Notes under the pieces: generated by a model
The model's input: the letters and a program-made list of their open reading frames with translations, nothing else
Told to the model about the DNA's origin: nothing
The model's database searches: none
Part shown: positions 11,133 to 22,908 of the stretch, one piece after another
How positions within the stretch are numbered: position 1 is the first letter of the stretch
How the letters are laid out: every line of letters begins with the position of its first letter
DNA from: Pegoplata infirma
Lineage: Eukaryota > Arthropoda > Insecta > Diptera > Anthomyiidae
Reading direction: 5' to 3'
Length of the DNA stretch: 64,000 bases
NCBI GenBank assembly: GCA_963921195.1
Contig: OY992537.1
Span: 205,616,581-205,680,580 of the forward strand
Made by a program: the position numbers and the translations under genes

Positions 11133-11470
11133 TATGTTACGTTTTATTCACCAGCTGGTGAATATTTTTGTTATTCACCATGAGGTGAATTATTATCCAA
11201 GTTACAAGCCCAAGTTAGTAAAATTTTTGGTATTAAGAAAACGAAAACAGTAATTCCAATTTTCTTTTTTGTTAGTCGTTAGCTTATATAGTCAAACTGA
11301 GGTGGCGTCCTGCAACTTTTTTAAAATTAGACACCAGCCTAAAAGCATTATCATGTTAAAAAAAAGTTTTAGGTTTTATTAAAAAAAAAACAAGCATCTG
11401 TGGGGAATCGAACCAACGCCACAACGCATTTTAAGCACAACACTCTACCACCAGGCTATCGCCGTACTTG
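11133..11470 (+). repeat. dispersed repeat 'CACCAGCTGGTG', most complete copy
   Basis: Contains TTTTATTCACCAGCTGGTG, an AAGTTACAAGCCCAAG block, TTAGTCGTTAGCTTATATAG, TCAAACTGAGGTGG and a tRNA-like tail. Other copies are at 43400-43580 (cut by another element) and at 52958-52991 joined to 59221-59400 (split by a 6.2-kb insert). Confidence 0.65.
11400..11466 (-). other. tRNA-like remnant
   Basis: On the minus strand, TAGCCTGGTGGTAGAGTG and GGTTCGATTCCCCAC give A-box- and B-box-like elements. The acceptor stem and anticodon arm are poor, so it is likely a SINE-like or pseudogene remnant. Confidence 0.45.
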
Positions 11471-12168
11471 CATGTTTTCGAACTTTATTGTTATTTAAAA
11501 ACGAATAAGCAAAAGAAAAACAAATAAAAGAAAAATTTCACACCCTCTCACGATATTAGCATCTATTTATTGTATAGATGTTAGTGTCACACATATAGAA
11601 AAAAATTGTGGGTATTTATTTTGTTGTTGTTTTTCTTTGAAAAATAAAATAAAATAAAATCTAAATTTGAGCATTAAAGTAATTGAAACCATTTCTATTT
11701 CTTGATTACTATGGGTAATTGAATTTTTATAGCTGCAAATTGTTTCTGTGTACGTCTTTAAAAGAGTGTTTAGTGTGTTTTTTAACACATAAATTTAAGG
11801 TTAAACCAATCTTAAATTCACGGTTTTGCTCATAAATTCTAAACGACTAGACAAATTTCGCTGAAATTCAATAGCAAATAAGTATTTATTTTGAACACTC
11901 TTAATAACCCAATATATATATTACTACAAATATGTACTTAAATATAACAATATTAGTCACCCGCATGCTTTTGGGACTAAACTAATCCAATGAGTAATGA
12001 GTTGTTATTATAAGTAATGAACGTAGTAATCATTAGTTTTCACACTCCGTTAACAAGTTTTTGCTGTAAAACATCCATGGTAAATCAAAAAAGTGACTGC
12101 TATCAGAATTTGAATTTGTTGAGTATACCGTGTGTGATTACAGTTGAATTTGCTGAACTGCCTGCATC
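11471..12168. other. AT-rich DNA beyond the 3' end of the minus-strand gene
   Basis: No supported exon or repeat boundary. The 3' untranslated region of the 22908-12169 gene presumably lies here. Confidence 0.35.
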
Positions 12169-15100
12169 CTAAACGATAATATCCTCCTGAAAGGAAAAAA
12201 AAAAAATTGAAATGACAATGTTGAACACATTTGGTTTCAAAAAAGTGAGAAAACCAAACACTGTGCTACAATGGATTAAAACTTTTAATGTGGGTGATTT
12301 GAAAAGAAAATGCAAGTTGACATTTTATATAACAAAACCCTCAAGGTTTTTTTTTAGTTTACTGCTACATTTTTTTTACACACATTTGAAGTTGGTAAAC
12401 TTTCATTATAATTATTATTTGAAAACTGTAAAAGTGGCGTATACTTAATTTTGTAATTGCCTTTAAATAACAATCATACGCAACAATGCACGGTGGTTTA
12501 CTAGACCGATTGCATCAAAATTCATACCGGTTATAGCTATCGTAATTTTGACCCTAAGTTTGGAGCTGGACCTCACATGTTGTGTCCGGAGAAAATGTTT
12601 GGACTAAAAAAATATTGTGGGTCGGTCATATATTTGACTGATCCACTATGGTTCCAAATCCATTTTTTTTGGCAGAAATTAAAAAAATTAAATTTAACAA
12701 ATTTTCAAAAGCTTATACATTTCCTTAATGTCAACACTATAAGCTATCAAGAAAGTATAATGAAAAAAATTTGGTGCCAATACTTTCAGTTTGCTAGGCT
12801 TTCAAAGTTGAAAGTTTTAAGACGTATAATAAAACCGGAGTGAAATCAATATTACACTTATACAAACGGCAAATGGGAAAAACTAAAATTATAAAGAGGC
12901 TAAAGGGACAAATTGAAACCCAAGGATACTAGTTCTTATTTAAAATTCCTATTTTACAGTTAATGCATCCTTGGCGTTATCCTTGGATGTTTTGATTATG
13001 AGGATTTTGGAGCCAAAATAGCCTATATCTTTCGTGGACAAAAAGTTGTGTTTGGGCACGAGCTTGCATGAGTCTTTAAACGTGAAAGTGTTTTCAATAT
13101 TGTATATTTAATATTAAAATTTACATCTTGCCAGCATTTTTTGGCAAACTCCAACAATTTCCATTTTAGTTTAGCACAAATTTCGGCCAAATTTGCTGTT
13201 TTTTGCGTGACACGGTTTCAAATTATTTTATTTTATAACTGTTTTGCCTTCCGTAAAGCTAATTAATTAAGAAAAATATATTAAAAAAAAAAAAAAAAAT
13301 TTTCCAAAAAAAAAAAAAATTTTCCAAAAAAAATTTTTTTTTTTTGACAATCGATTTTTGATTGCGCTAAGAGATAAAATTCATCCCAGAATTAATCTAA
13401 GTGACATTGCTTCATTTTTTGAATTTATGCCAAAAAAAATCCATTTGGGACCATAGTGTGATCTAGGGGGCCCCTAGTAAGGGCACTCTTAGGGCAGTTG
13501 GATCGATTGGAGCAAATTTTAAAAAATGTAATTTTTTATGGGAACCTTCTTAGAAATTGGAGATAGAGTATCAGTATGTTTTGAAAAATGGCTCAAAGTC
13601 CCCCATTTAGACTTTGGGAACTAAAATATTTATTTTTTTGCAAGACGCTTTTGGTGGTATCTAAAATTTATATAAATAATAAAATTGAAATAATTAAATG
13701 AAAGAATCACTCAAAATCGTTAATTTTAAAAGAGTGCACTGAAAAAAAGACATTACTAAAATTAAGGACAAAATGTCTTTAAAAATTTATCATGAATTTT
13801 CCTAAAATTTAGTTAAATTTAACTAAAAAATTAGAAATTTTCTTAACTGTGAGGAAAAAAAGTTCGTTCATTTACTTATAATTAGTTTATAGTTTTCTTT
13901 AAATGGAATTTAGTTCAAGTTTAGTTAAAATTTACTAAAAAAAAACATCATCATATGTCTCTTCTTTGAATTGAGGAAGTGTACTTTTTAGAATTTAGTT
14001 AATAACTTCTGAGAATTTAGTAAATAACTTCTTAGAATTTAGTTAAAAATTCAAAATGGCGTTATCTCAAAAACTAAGCGAGATAGAGCGAAACGGATAA
14101 AATTTTCAAAAGAAAGACTACAAATAGCCTAGCTCTGCATATCTGTCGGGGTCTCAAGACCCTAATTTTAAATCTAAAATTTGAAATTCCCGAGATTTTA
14201 TAAATGCACATATCTCGGTAAATACTACCAACACGAGAAAAGGTCCAACGGCATTTTTATAGCTCTTGACTCGTAGAACACTTCCGCAAAATACCCGAAA
14301 GCCCTCCGATTAATAGTTTTTTAGTTATCCAGTTTTTAAGATTCTCAAGACCCTATCAAACCCCTTATTATTGTATCTCAAAAACTAAGCAAGGTAGAGC
14401 GAAACGGACACAAGTTTTGGATCAAAATCTATAAGGACCCTTAAAGGACCCAATGGGTCTCGAATTAACAGGGCTGGACCCATGAGGTCCGAACCCATGG
14501 GACCAGGGTATAGACCCAATCTAGTTTTGAAATGTGAATGAACTATTTTTTCCAATTTTCTAGTCAAAATTGGCTTAAAATTTATTAACTTTGTTTTTCT
14601 TATTTTTGGGAAAATTATAAACTAAAACCAAGAAAAAAATCTTTAGGGCCAAATCATTCCCTCTTTTTCTCAAAATTGAGTTCATTTTCCCAGATTTTAG
14701 TTCACTTTTGTTTTGAGTATGTAATGAAAACGTATAAATTATGCAAAAAATCTACACATATATTTTGCTACCGAAAATCGTTTTAAAAGTTTCTGAAAAG
14801 GTTTTTTATAGCAACTTTAAGGTCAGTTTTAAATTTGGGGGAATCTAGCGAGTTAATTGGAAATTTTCTTGGTATACCTGGCAAGATTAAATTTTATCCT
14901 TTTTGTAGCACAGTGTAATTGTATTAAAAATATTTTTTGTGTTTAAGAAACCTGAAAGAAGATTTTTTTTTATAATTATTTTAAAACTTACTCCACGTTC
15001 AGGCTTTCCAAAAATACTAGAAGCACCATTACGGCCACAAATAGGTCCATTATCTGAATCAGCCAATTTATGATTATTATTTAAATGACCTTGGCACGGT

Positions 15101-18100
15101 TTTGAATTAGGAGTTTTTGATGAATTGTCTGCATTCTGCATGAAATAATGAGAAATAAAGAATGTTAGATATATTTGTTTAAACAAAAATAAAACTACAC
15201 CATATTCAATTGTTCCCCTCTGGGATATATATATGACATTTTTATGGGATCTTCCTATTCAAATGACATATAATAACCTAGAAAAGGAAGCACAGCTGAA
15301 GTGCTAAGGGACGCCTCCACGGGTTGCGGATAGTGGATAACCCTCTCATGTAGTATGGGGGGTAACTGCGAATTAAATAAGCAGTGGCGGACAATTCAGC
15401 GGGTTAGAGAAGAGAGTCTCAGATGGTCACGCCCAGCGACGTGTATCCTTTAAATTCTGAGTGTCAATGAAGCTCGAACCGACATGGCGATTAATTGGCG
15501 CCATCAAATATCCAAAGCTGAACTTTTGTTTCAAGGTCCCTCGCCTTTAAGCAGGTTAAGCTGCGGGCTAATAACCCTCTCTTGTAAAAAACATTTATTA
15601 CTGAAACGTCTACTACAAATTTAGACGCCCTATGTTCATTATGAACTTTTATATAATTTAGTTAATACATATTTATCTTACTATTTTATGTAAATAAAGG
15701 AAATATATATATATATATATATCCAATTGTATTTTAAAAATTTCCAAATGTATTTAAAAATTGTCCAAATGTATTTTAAAAATTTCCAAATGTATTTTAA
15801 AGTTGTCTAATTGTATTTTAATTTTTTTTTTAAAAATTGTCCAAATGTATTTTAAAATTTTCCACTGGATTTTAAAAATTTTCAAATGTATTTTAAAATT
15901 GTGACAATTTCAAACTACATTTGGACAATTTTAAAATACATTTGGAAAATTTCAAATTACATTTGGACAATTTGAAAATACATTTGGAAAATTTTTAACT
16001 ACATTTTTGGACTATTTTAAAATATGATTTGGACAATTTTAAAATACATTTGGAAAATTTTAATATACAATTAGACAATTCTTAAATACATTTGGGCCAT
16101 TAGAAACGCATTTAGAAAATTTCAAACTACATTTAGACAATTTTAAAATACATTTGGACAATTTTGAAAATACATTTGGAAAACTTTAAAATACACTTAG
16201 AAAATTTTATAATACATTTGGAAATTTTTAAAATACATTCGGAAAATTTTAAACTACATTTAAACAATTTTAAAATATATTAAGACAATTTTAAAATTAA
16301 TTTGGAAAATTTTTAAATATATTTGGACAATTTTAAAATTCATTTGGGCAATTTAAAATATATTTGGATTATTTTGAAATACATTTGGAAATTTTTAAAA
16401 TACATTCGGAAATTTTTAAAATACAATTGGAAATCTTGTAGTTTTAAAATTTTAAGAAATTTGGCTATCCCCGATATTTTGCATATGGGACATTCCATGC
16501 CAAATCGGACACTTTGAAATTTTTTTTTTTAGATTTTCCTAATTTGTTAACAGTTTTTAGTACCCTTCGAAAACTCCTTCGTGGTAAATTTTCAGATTTT
16601 TTTGATAACCCGTTCAAAAGATATCGAATTTTTAAAAATTGGTAGTTTGTTGCTTTACTCAAAATTTTTTTCCTCATAACTTTTTCAATAATAGTCCAAA
16701 TTTCAAATTTTTTTTTTTTAATTTTTGTTTTTTTACGTACTTTTTTAAAAAACAAATCCAAAAAATTCTTTAAAGCGTCCCTCAATTTATTTTTATCCTA
16801 AAACATTTTTTTAAAACATACCTACGCCCTATCTCTACTCCCTAAGTAGGCTCCCATACAAATAACAGTTGGAGCAAATTTTATAAAAATTTAATTTTGT
16901 ATAGGAGCCTACTTAGGGAGTGGAGATAGGGCGTAGGTATATTTAAAAAAAATGTTGTAGGGTAAAAATAAATGTGGGTCGGTCTCACTAATGACCCCTC
17001 TCGGACGCACCATTGGACCGGTAGAAGCTGATTAAATAAAACAAATTTACAAAAAATAAAAAAAAATGTATGGGGACCGTCTTAACAGTTAAAGATAGAG
17101 GGTAGGTGTGTTCAGAGAAAATGTTTGGACTAAAAAAATATTGTGAATCGGTCATACATTTTGTTGCACTAAGGGCACTATTAGGGCAGTTAGAGCGGTT
17201 GGAGCAAATTTAAAAAAATGGCGTTTTGTCTGGGAGCCCCCTTAGAAATTGGAGATAGGGTATTAGTTTGTTCCAAAGAAATGTTAAGACAAAAAAATTA
17301 TTGGGGGTCGGTCTTATAAAGGACCCCTCTATGACGCATCATTCGAGCAGTAGAAATGATATTAAGATTGGAAAATTACAATAAAATTTTTTCAAAAAAT
17401 TTAAAAAAATAGTAATAATCGTTATCCCACGATCCTCCTAGGCAAAAAAGTTGTAGAATCGATAGAGGTTTTACACAAAAAAATTTCAAAAAAATCGAAG
17501 AGTACAAACATTTTCAAAAATGAGATTAAAATTTTAAAACTTAAAAATCGCTTTTAAGAATTTTTTGGGATGTTTTTTTTTAAGTACGTAAAAAAACAAA
17601 AATTTTGAGAAAAAAAAATTAAATTTGGACCATTATTGAAGAAGTTATGAGTAAAAGAAGTTTGATTAAAAAAACAAACTATCAATATTTAAAAATTCGA
17701 TATCTTTTGAACGGGTCATCAAAAAAATCTGAAAATTTACCACGAAGGAGTTTTCGAAGGATACTAAAACCTGTTAAAAAATTGGCAAAATCTAAAAAAA
17801 AAATTCAAAGTGTCCGATTTGACATGGAATGCCCCATATGTATATGAAAGTTTGAAATCACCTTTATGAAGTTTTCCTATGTCTTTAAGACATAAAAATG
17901 TTTGGTAAAGTTTGAAAGTGGCGTTGGATAGGTCACACGTTAAGAAGAGAAGACGTTAATATATCTAAAATGCCGTTTGAATGGAACCCGCAGGGTACAA
18001 GACGCAGAGGAAGGCCAAGAAATACCTGGATTCGATCGATACATTCCGAAAGTCAACATATAGGCTCATGGCCTGAAATTCGTTGTATTGCACAAAACCG

Positions 18101-21100
18101 CCAACAATGGAGTGCGACAGTTTCCGCCCTATGTTCCGTATAGGAACGTCAATTGGACAACATATGTGTTTGAATTGAATTAATTTTAATATAATGTATT
18201 TCTATTATTTTAATAATCTTTTACAAATTTAAATAAATATGTTTCCTTTGTCAAGGAAAAAAAAAAAAAAAGTTTGAAAAAAAAATTTGGAAAAAAATTT
18301 TAAACTTTTTAAACTTTAAAAAAACAATTTTAATAAAAAATGTGAAACTTTTTTTAAACTTAAAAAAAAAAAATTGATAAATTTTGAGTTACTATTTACT
18401 TGACACAATTAAAAAGTTACTTAAAAAAAAGAAAAATTTTAGATAAAGTTTTAATTGTGTCAATTAAAAATTTACTCAAATTTTTTAGTAAGCATTTTAT
18501 AATTTTTTGTTAAAAGTTTACTCAATACTATTAAATCGTTTACTGGTGCAAAATTGAGTAATTTTTTACTCAATAGTTTTAAAAATTTACTAACATTTTT
18601 TTTTTCTGCTTAAGTTTTATAAATAATTTATCCAAGGGTTCTTTTAGTTGGCACCAGTCAACGCGGACCGGTTCCAGCTAGTTATAAATATTTCTAAATT
18701 TCTATAAGTTAAAATTAAAAAACTATATGCTTTATACTTACTCCACGTTTAGGTTTTATAAGAACAGTAGCCAAAAAATGCCAAATAAAGCTATTAAATA
18801 TTTTGTCGACATCCGAAACTGTTATATTGTCCTGTAAGTATAAATGAATTAATAAATTAATCCTATAAAAACTGATGTTTTTTTTGTTATTGGGCTCTAA
18901 TGACAAGAAAAGCTTGTTATTTTTTTGACGAGAATTCCTAGTAATTTTACAAAATTTTTAGCAATAATTTTATAATTTTGCAAGATTTTTTTTTCATAAA
19001 AATTGTAAATTTACATCTTTTTTGACGCAATAAAATTTACAGGGAATTCTCGTAACTTAATTAGATTTTTTCTACCTCCTCATTTATGAGAGTTTCAGTT
19101 AAAATTACGAGATTTTTTGTAATTTTACTAGAGTTTTACCAAACGAGTTGTAAATTTACAACTTTTTATATTCAACAAAACTTACAAGGAATTCTCGTGA
19201 ATTTACTAGATATTTTTTGTAAAATTATCTTGAAAATTTGTAAAATTACAAAAAAAAAATTTGTAATATTACAAAAAAATATACGTAAAATTACAAAAAA
19301 AAGTAAATATCGATTGAAATTTGTTTGCTAAAAAATAAGGAAAACTGTCAAATATGTAAAATGGGAATACAAGACTTTTTCTAGTCATTAGACATCCCAT
19401 GTAAAAAATGATTAGATCTGACTGATCTTTTAAGATCTAATTATATCAATTGTATCTGATCAAATCTATTATATCCGAGATTTGTCCCCAATTTCTAAGA
19501 TCTAAGTAGATTTGATCAGATCTCGGGAATGGGGACAAATCTCGGATATAACAGATCTGATCAGATACAACTCATATAATCAGATCTTAACAGATCACAT
19601 CATATCTAATCGATTTTTACACATAAAGGTTTTTTTGTGTGTAGAAACAATTTGGAAGGAATTGAATTTTTTTTTTTAAATCTTCAGAAACGCAATTAGC
19701 AAAACATTTTTTTAAAACTTACCCCACGTTGAAGCTTTCCCAACCAACTGGAAGCCGCATCACGGCCACGAATAGGTCCATTAGCTGAATCAGCAGATGT
19801 AAGATTATTATTTAAATGAACTTTACCAGAATTCGAATTATGTGAATTTGATGAATTGTCTATATCCGAAACGGTGATATCCTCCTGTAAGCAATAATTA
19901 AAAATAAACAATGTTTTTTAAAATAAAAAAAAAATTATATTTTTTTCATTAAATACAACAAATTTGAGTACATCGAGTGAATCTTAAATGGGGCCAACAA
20001 TATTAAAAAATAGGGACCAAAATCTTTAATTTTAATTAAAGGGTATTGTTTTTGAAAAGACATTGGTATCCATTCTTGAATTAAAATGTTCGAAAAAAAA
20101 CTTTCTAAAAGAAGTTTCAATAACTATAATCAATATCACCGTCCGACAGCCGATATTAAACATGAACCGGATGATATACATCTGAAAGTAGATATAAAAT
20201 GGAGTTAAACTGTATTTACAGTTTTTTATTTTGTGGTCCTGCTTCCTTTTAACAGGACTTCAAAGTTTTAAAGGATACATTTTGTAAAATATTTTTGAGA
20301 TATTTGTTCTCATCCTAGGACAAATCTCATCCTAGGACAAAAATGAGACTGGTGATGGCAAATAAAAGAGGAGTATCTCCCCTTAATGTTTTCATTTATT
20401 TTTATTTTGCCATATCAGGATAAAATGATGTGAATTAAGTCATTTGAAAACTTTATCAAAATATTTTTTTGAAAGGATACATTTTAGAAAGAACGTAACT
20501 TACATTATTTTTCTTGGTATGTAAAAATAATAAAATAGGAAAATTAGGGGAGATCCTCCTCTTTCATTTGCTATCACTAGTGACATCCTAGGGCAAGTAC
20601 AAATATTTTCTTAAATTTAATCCTCTAAAACTTTGAAGTCCTTTTAAACGAAAACAGGCTAATGAATAGAAAAACGGTAAATGCAGTTTTACTACATTAA
20701 GTCTCTAGTTCCAAAGTTCAGATTTACCGACTTTTTTCATTTTTGTCGGACAGTGTTTTAAATCTTTTAATTTTTTGTTTAAACTTACCCCACGTTCAGC
20801 CTTTCCAAACCAACTAAAAGCACCATCACGACCATGAATAGGTCCATTAGCTGAATTATCAGATTTTGAAATATGTAAATTTGATAAATTGTCTTTATCA
20901 GAAACGCTTATATCCTCCTGGAAATAAGAATTAGAAATAAACATTGTTAGAAATATTTTTTTCATAATAAAAACAAGTAAGTTATAGTCGGTCAAGACCG
21001 ACCATATGATACCCTACACCAGTGTTTCCCGGAAAATGAGTCCCAAGTCCAAACATGAACCGATTGGATCTGTCCTTGTTAGATCTTCATTTAGTGTAGA

Positions 21101-22908
21101 AAACACACACAGGTAAACTTTTAGTGGAATTGGTTTATTTTTTTGTCAATTGACCGATTTAACTGAATATCGGTCGAAATTTTAATATAGGGGACCAAAA
21201 ATGGTCCAATTATATTCCGATTTGATAAGGTGACTAAAGTACAAGTTTAAAACATAAAAATAAAATTTTTATCAAATATTTCCATTTTTACGAATTTTGA
21301 GGGAGTTATGTGAATATCGGGAGAGTGGTTTGTATGGGGACTACCAGAAGGACTGACCCGATTTCTTTGAAATTTGAAATGGTGATTTTTGCATACAAAT
21401 TTTGATTACCTGCTAAATTTCAAGCAATATCTATTAAAATACGGCAATTAGAGTCATTTTAGCCGAATCCAAAGGGGGCTAGGTCGTAACATGGACCGAT
21501 TTTCTCCAATTTCAATAGGCTTCGTCATTGGGCCAAAAGATGCTTAAGTTTCAAATTTCAAGTCAATTGATTGAAAATTGCGACCTGTATTGTGCTTAAA
21601 CCGATAGATGGACAGACGGACAGACGGACGGACATAGCTAAATCGACTCAAAAAGTAATTCTGAGTCGATCGGTATACTTGAAGATAGGTCTAGGACCAA
21701 TATTTCGGGTAGTTACAAACATTAGCACAAACTCATTATACCCTGTACCACAGAGTGGTGTAGGGTATAATAAAATACACTGAGCAACAAATTTGAGTAC
21801 ATCGAATGAAACTTGAATGAGGCCAAAAAAATTAAAAATTACGTACCAGTAAAATCCTAAAAAAACATCTCTTTTGGTTTAAAATGCACTTACTTTCCAC
21901 AGACAGACGGAGGAATGGATATCAGTAGAATGTCTTAGAAACCATCATGGATCAATGAAAAAATCAAAAAAATTTGCCCAGACACTTGAGGAAATTAAAA
22001 ATAAAAAATGCCACTCTAATGTGCGAGGGTATAAAAGATTTGACACAGCCAAATTTAACACTCCCACTCGTTTTTATACCCTCCACTTAGTGATAGAGGG
22101 TATGTATAAGTTTGTCATTCCGTTTGTAACTCATCGAAATATCGGTCTGGGACCCCATAAAGTATATATATTCATGATGCCCGATCGATTTCAAGACATT
22201 CTAGCGATGTCCGTCTGTGGAAAATGCTTTCACGGTCAAAATATGACGAAGATGACTAAAACTTTACATATTTATTGGAAGTTCTCCCGAGAAGTTTGGT
22301 ATTGCATTTGAGCGATATCGGTTCAGCGGTTCAAAAGTTATGAACAAAAATGTAAGCACACCTCATAAAATTTTAGTACATTCAACATAACCAAAAAATA
22401 CAAAATGCTTAAATTCGGCTTCTGGTTGACACATGTTAACATAATTGAAAACGAAATGGTATTTAAACAAGTACGAACATATTTTTTGACAAAAAAAGAA
22501 AAAAATCGGGGATTTTTTTTTTTACCAAAATTTTTTTTCGCGGAAATTTTTTTTTCAAAAGTAACTTCCTTTTAAATAAAGTTTTTTGCAATAATCTTTT
22601 TGAAATTGTGGAGGGTATCACTACATTCGGCAAGGCCGAATTTAACTTTTTTACTTGTTTTTTTTATCTCATTGAAGTAACAAATTTGTGTTGCACAGTG
22701 TAATCTTATTAAAATCTATGGGTTTTTAATTTTTATTATGTTCCACTCAACTTTTTTTTTTTTAATTTGTTTTTAAACTTACTCCATCTTCAGCCTTTCC
22801 AAAAATTCTAGAAGCACCATTACGGCCATGGATAGGCTTATTAACCGAATCCGCTAATATAACGGTAAGGAAAAAACCAAGCACAAATATTGTTTGAAAT
22901 AATTGCAT
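12169..22908 (-). CDS. secreted peptide precursor with five serial module exons
   Basis: Six exons: 22908-22783, 20917-20789, 19884-19723, 18831-18742, 15135-14992 and 12186-12169, together 222 codons plus stop. All junctions are GT-AG and all are phase 0. Exon 1 begins MQLFQTIFVLGFFLTVILA, a signal peptide, then the first module PIHGRNGASRIFGKAEDG. Exons 2, 3 and 5 each end in a related module (for example GRDGAFSWFGKAERG), and exons 2 to 4 begin with EDISVSD, EDITVSD or DNITVSD. Exon 4 keeps splice sites and an open frame but its module is degraded. The last exon, after a strong pyrimidine tract, encodes only EDIIV and a stop. There are no dibasic cleavage sites between modules and only two cysteines in the mature part. 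Family unrecognised. The assembly of exons into one transcript is inferred from phase, motif and order. Confidence 0.65.
12644..13458. mobile_element. 815-bp Transib-like non-autonomous element
   Basis: TIRs start CACTATGGT(T/C)CCAAAT and extend through ATTTTTTTTGGCA for over 35 bp at both ends. It is flanked by a 5-bp duplication TGATC (12639-12643 and 13459-13463). CACWATG termini plus a 5-bp duplication are the known hallmark of Transib transposons. There is no transposase. It is inserted into a remnant of the GGGCATTCC foldback family (GTTTGGACTAAAAAAATATT, GGGCAGTTGGA). Confidence 0.65.
13737..14719 (+). mobile_element. CACT-ended element, family D, copy 1
   Basis: Begins CACTGAAAAAAAGACATTAC and ends TTTTGTTTTGAGTA, flanked by TG on both sides. 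The interior has CTTAGAATTTAGTTAA repeats and GGACCC-rich palindromic DNA. A full inverted copy is at 41919-42962 and a truncated one at 61272-61740. It lies in the last intron of the minus-strand gene. Confidence 0.7.
15240..15705 (+). other. GC-richer fragment ending in AAATAAAGG, possible internally deleted LINE
   Basis: 15280-15600 stands out for G+C in this AT-rich window (GGACGCCTCCACGGGTTGCG, CAGTGGCGGACAATTCAGCG). It is followed by an AT-rich tail with AAATAAAG at about 15691 and then (AT)n. The tail resembles that of the retrotransposon fragment at 17922-18257. No long frame is present. Identity is uncertain. Confidence 0.35.
15721..16425. repeat. inverted minisatellite, about 22-bp unit
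   Basis: 15721-15900 reads TCCAAATGTATTTTAAAAAT repeatedly. From about 15905 to 16425 the array continues as the complement, AATTTTAAAATACATTTGGA. The whole stretch can therefore fold back on itself, like the larger paired arrays at 24-25 and 31-32 kb. Confidence 0.75.
16487..17835. mobile_element. GGGCATTCC-ended foldback element, copy 1
   Basis: The ends read GGGACATTCCATGCCAAATC and the complement of GGGGCATTCCATGTCAAATC, flanked by ATATG-type sequence. Inverted arms exceed 300 bp and share CGAAAACTCCTTCGTGGTAA and AACCCGTTCAAAAGATATCG. The middle has a second short palindrome around GGAGCCTACTTAGGGAGTGG. Reading frames in both arms are mirror images and not genes. A related copy lies at 43581-45650. 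Confidence 0.75.
17922..18257 (+). pseudogene. 3' end of a second non-LTR retrotransposon
   Basis: The frame 17922-18143 encodes 73 residues beginning RWIGHTLRREDVN, then NPQGTRRRGRPRNTW and WSATVSALCSV and a stop. This is the C-terminal tail seen after the reverse transcriptase in many animal LINE polyproteins. It is followed by an AT-rich 3' UTR with AAATAAATA and an A tail at about 18257. The 5' part, including the whole RT, is missing, as is usual for 5'-truncated insertions. It lies in an intron of the minus-strand gene. Confidence 0.75.
18900..19640. mobile_element. GAATTCC/TTTACAA repeat (family P), copy 2, with a palindromic insert
   Basis: Related to 35094-35629, sharing GAATTCCTAGTAATTTTAC-like blocks and a right end AGGTTTTTTTGTGTG. 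The segment 19400-19620 is a separate palindrome with many GATC sites. The left boundary is unclear. It lies between exons 3 and 4 of the minus-strand gene. Confidence 0.5.
20193..20700. mobile_element. foldback element, about 500 bp
   Basis: Inverted arms: the left contains ACAGGACTTCAAAGTTTTAA and CATCCTAGGACA; the right contains the complements near 20580-20690. Centre about 20455. Noncoding; lies in an intron of the minus-strand gene. Confidence 0.65.
20972..21770 (+). repeat. dispersed repeat family Q, copy 1
   Basis: Starts ACAAGTAAG, then the hairpin GTCGGTCAAGACCGAC. It contains (GGAC)n-like GACAGACGGACAGACGGACG and ends in the hairpin TACCCTGTACCACAG...GTGGTGTAGGGTA. Other copies: 34243-32512 (minus, split), 41479-43310 (split), 60427-61270, 62831-63675, and a fragment at 39636-39775. 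No coding function. Confidence 0.7.
22076..22665 (-). repeat. dispersed hairpin-ended repeat, minus orientation
   Basis: Starts TATACCCTCCACTTAGTG and ends ATTCGGCAAGGCCGAAT then TTACTTGT, with the usual ATCGGTCTGGGACCCCATAA core. A shorter piece with TTTGACACAGCCAAAT precedes it (21880-22070). It lies in intron 1 of the minus-strand gene. Confidence 0.6.

Noticed and set aside
16465..16785. Minus-strand frame of about 106 codons, and its mirror at 17647-17847
   Set aside because: They are the same sequence read from the two inverted arms of a foldback element, with low-complexity lysine-rich content.
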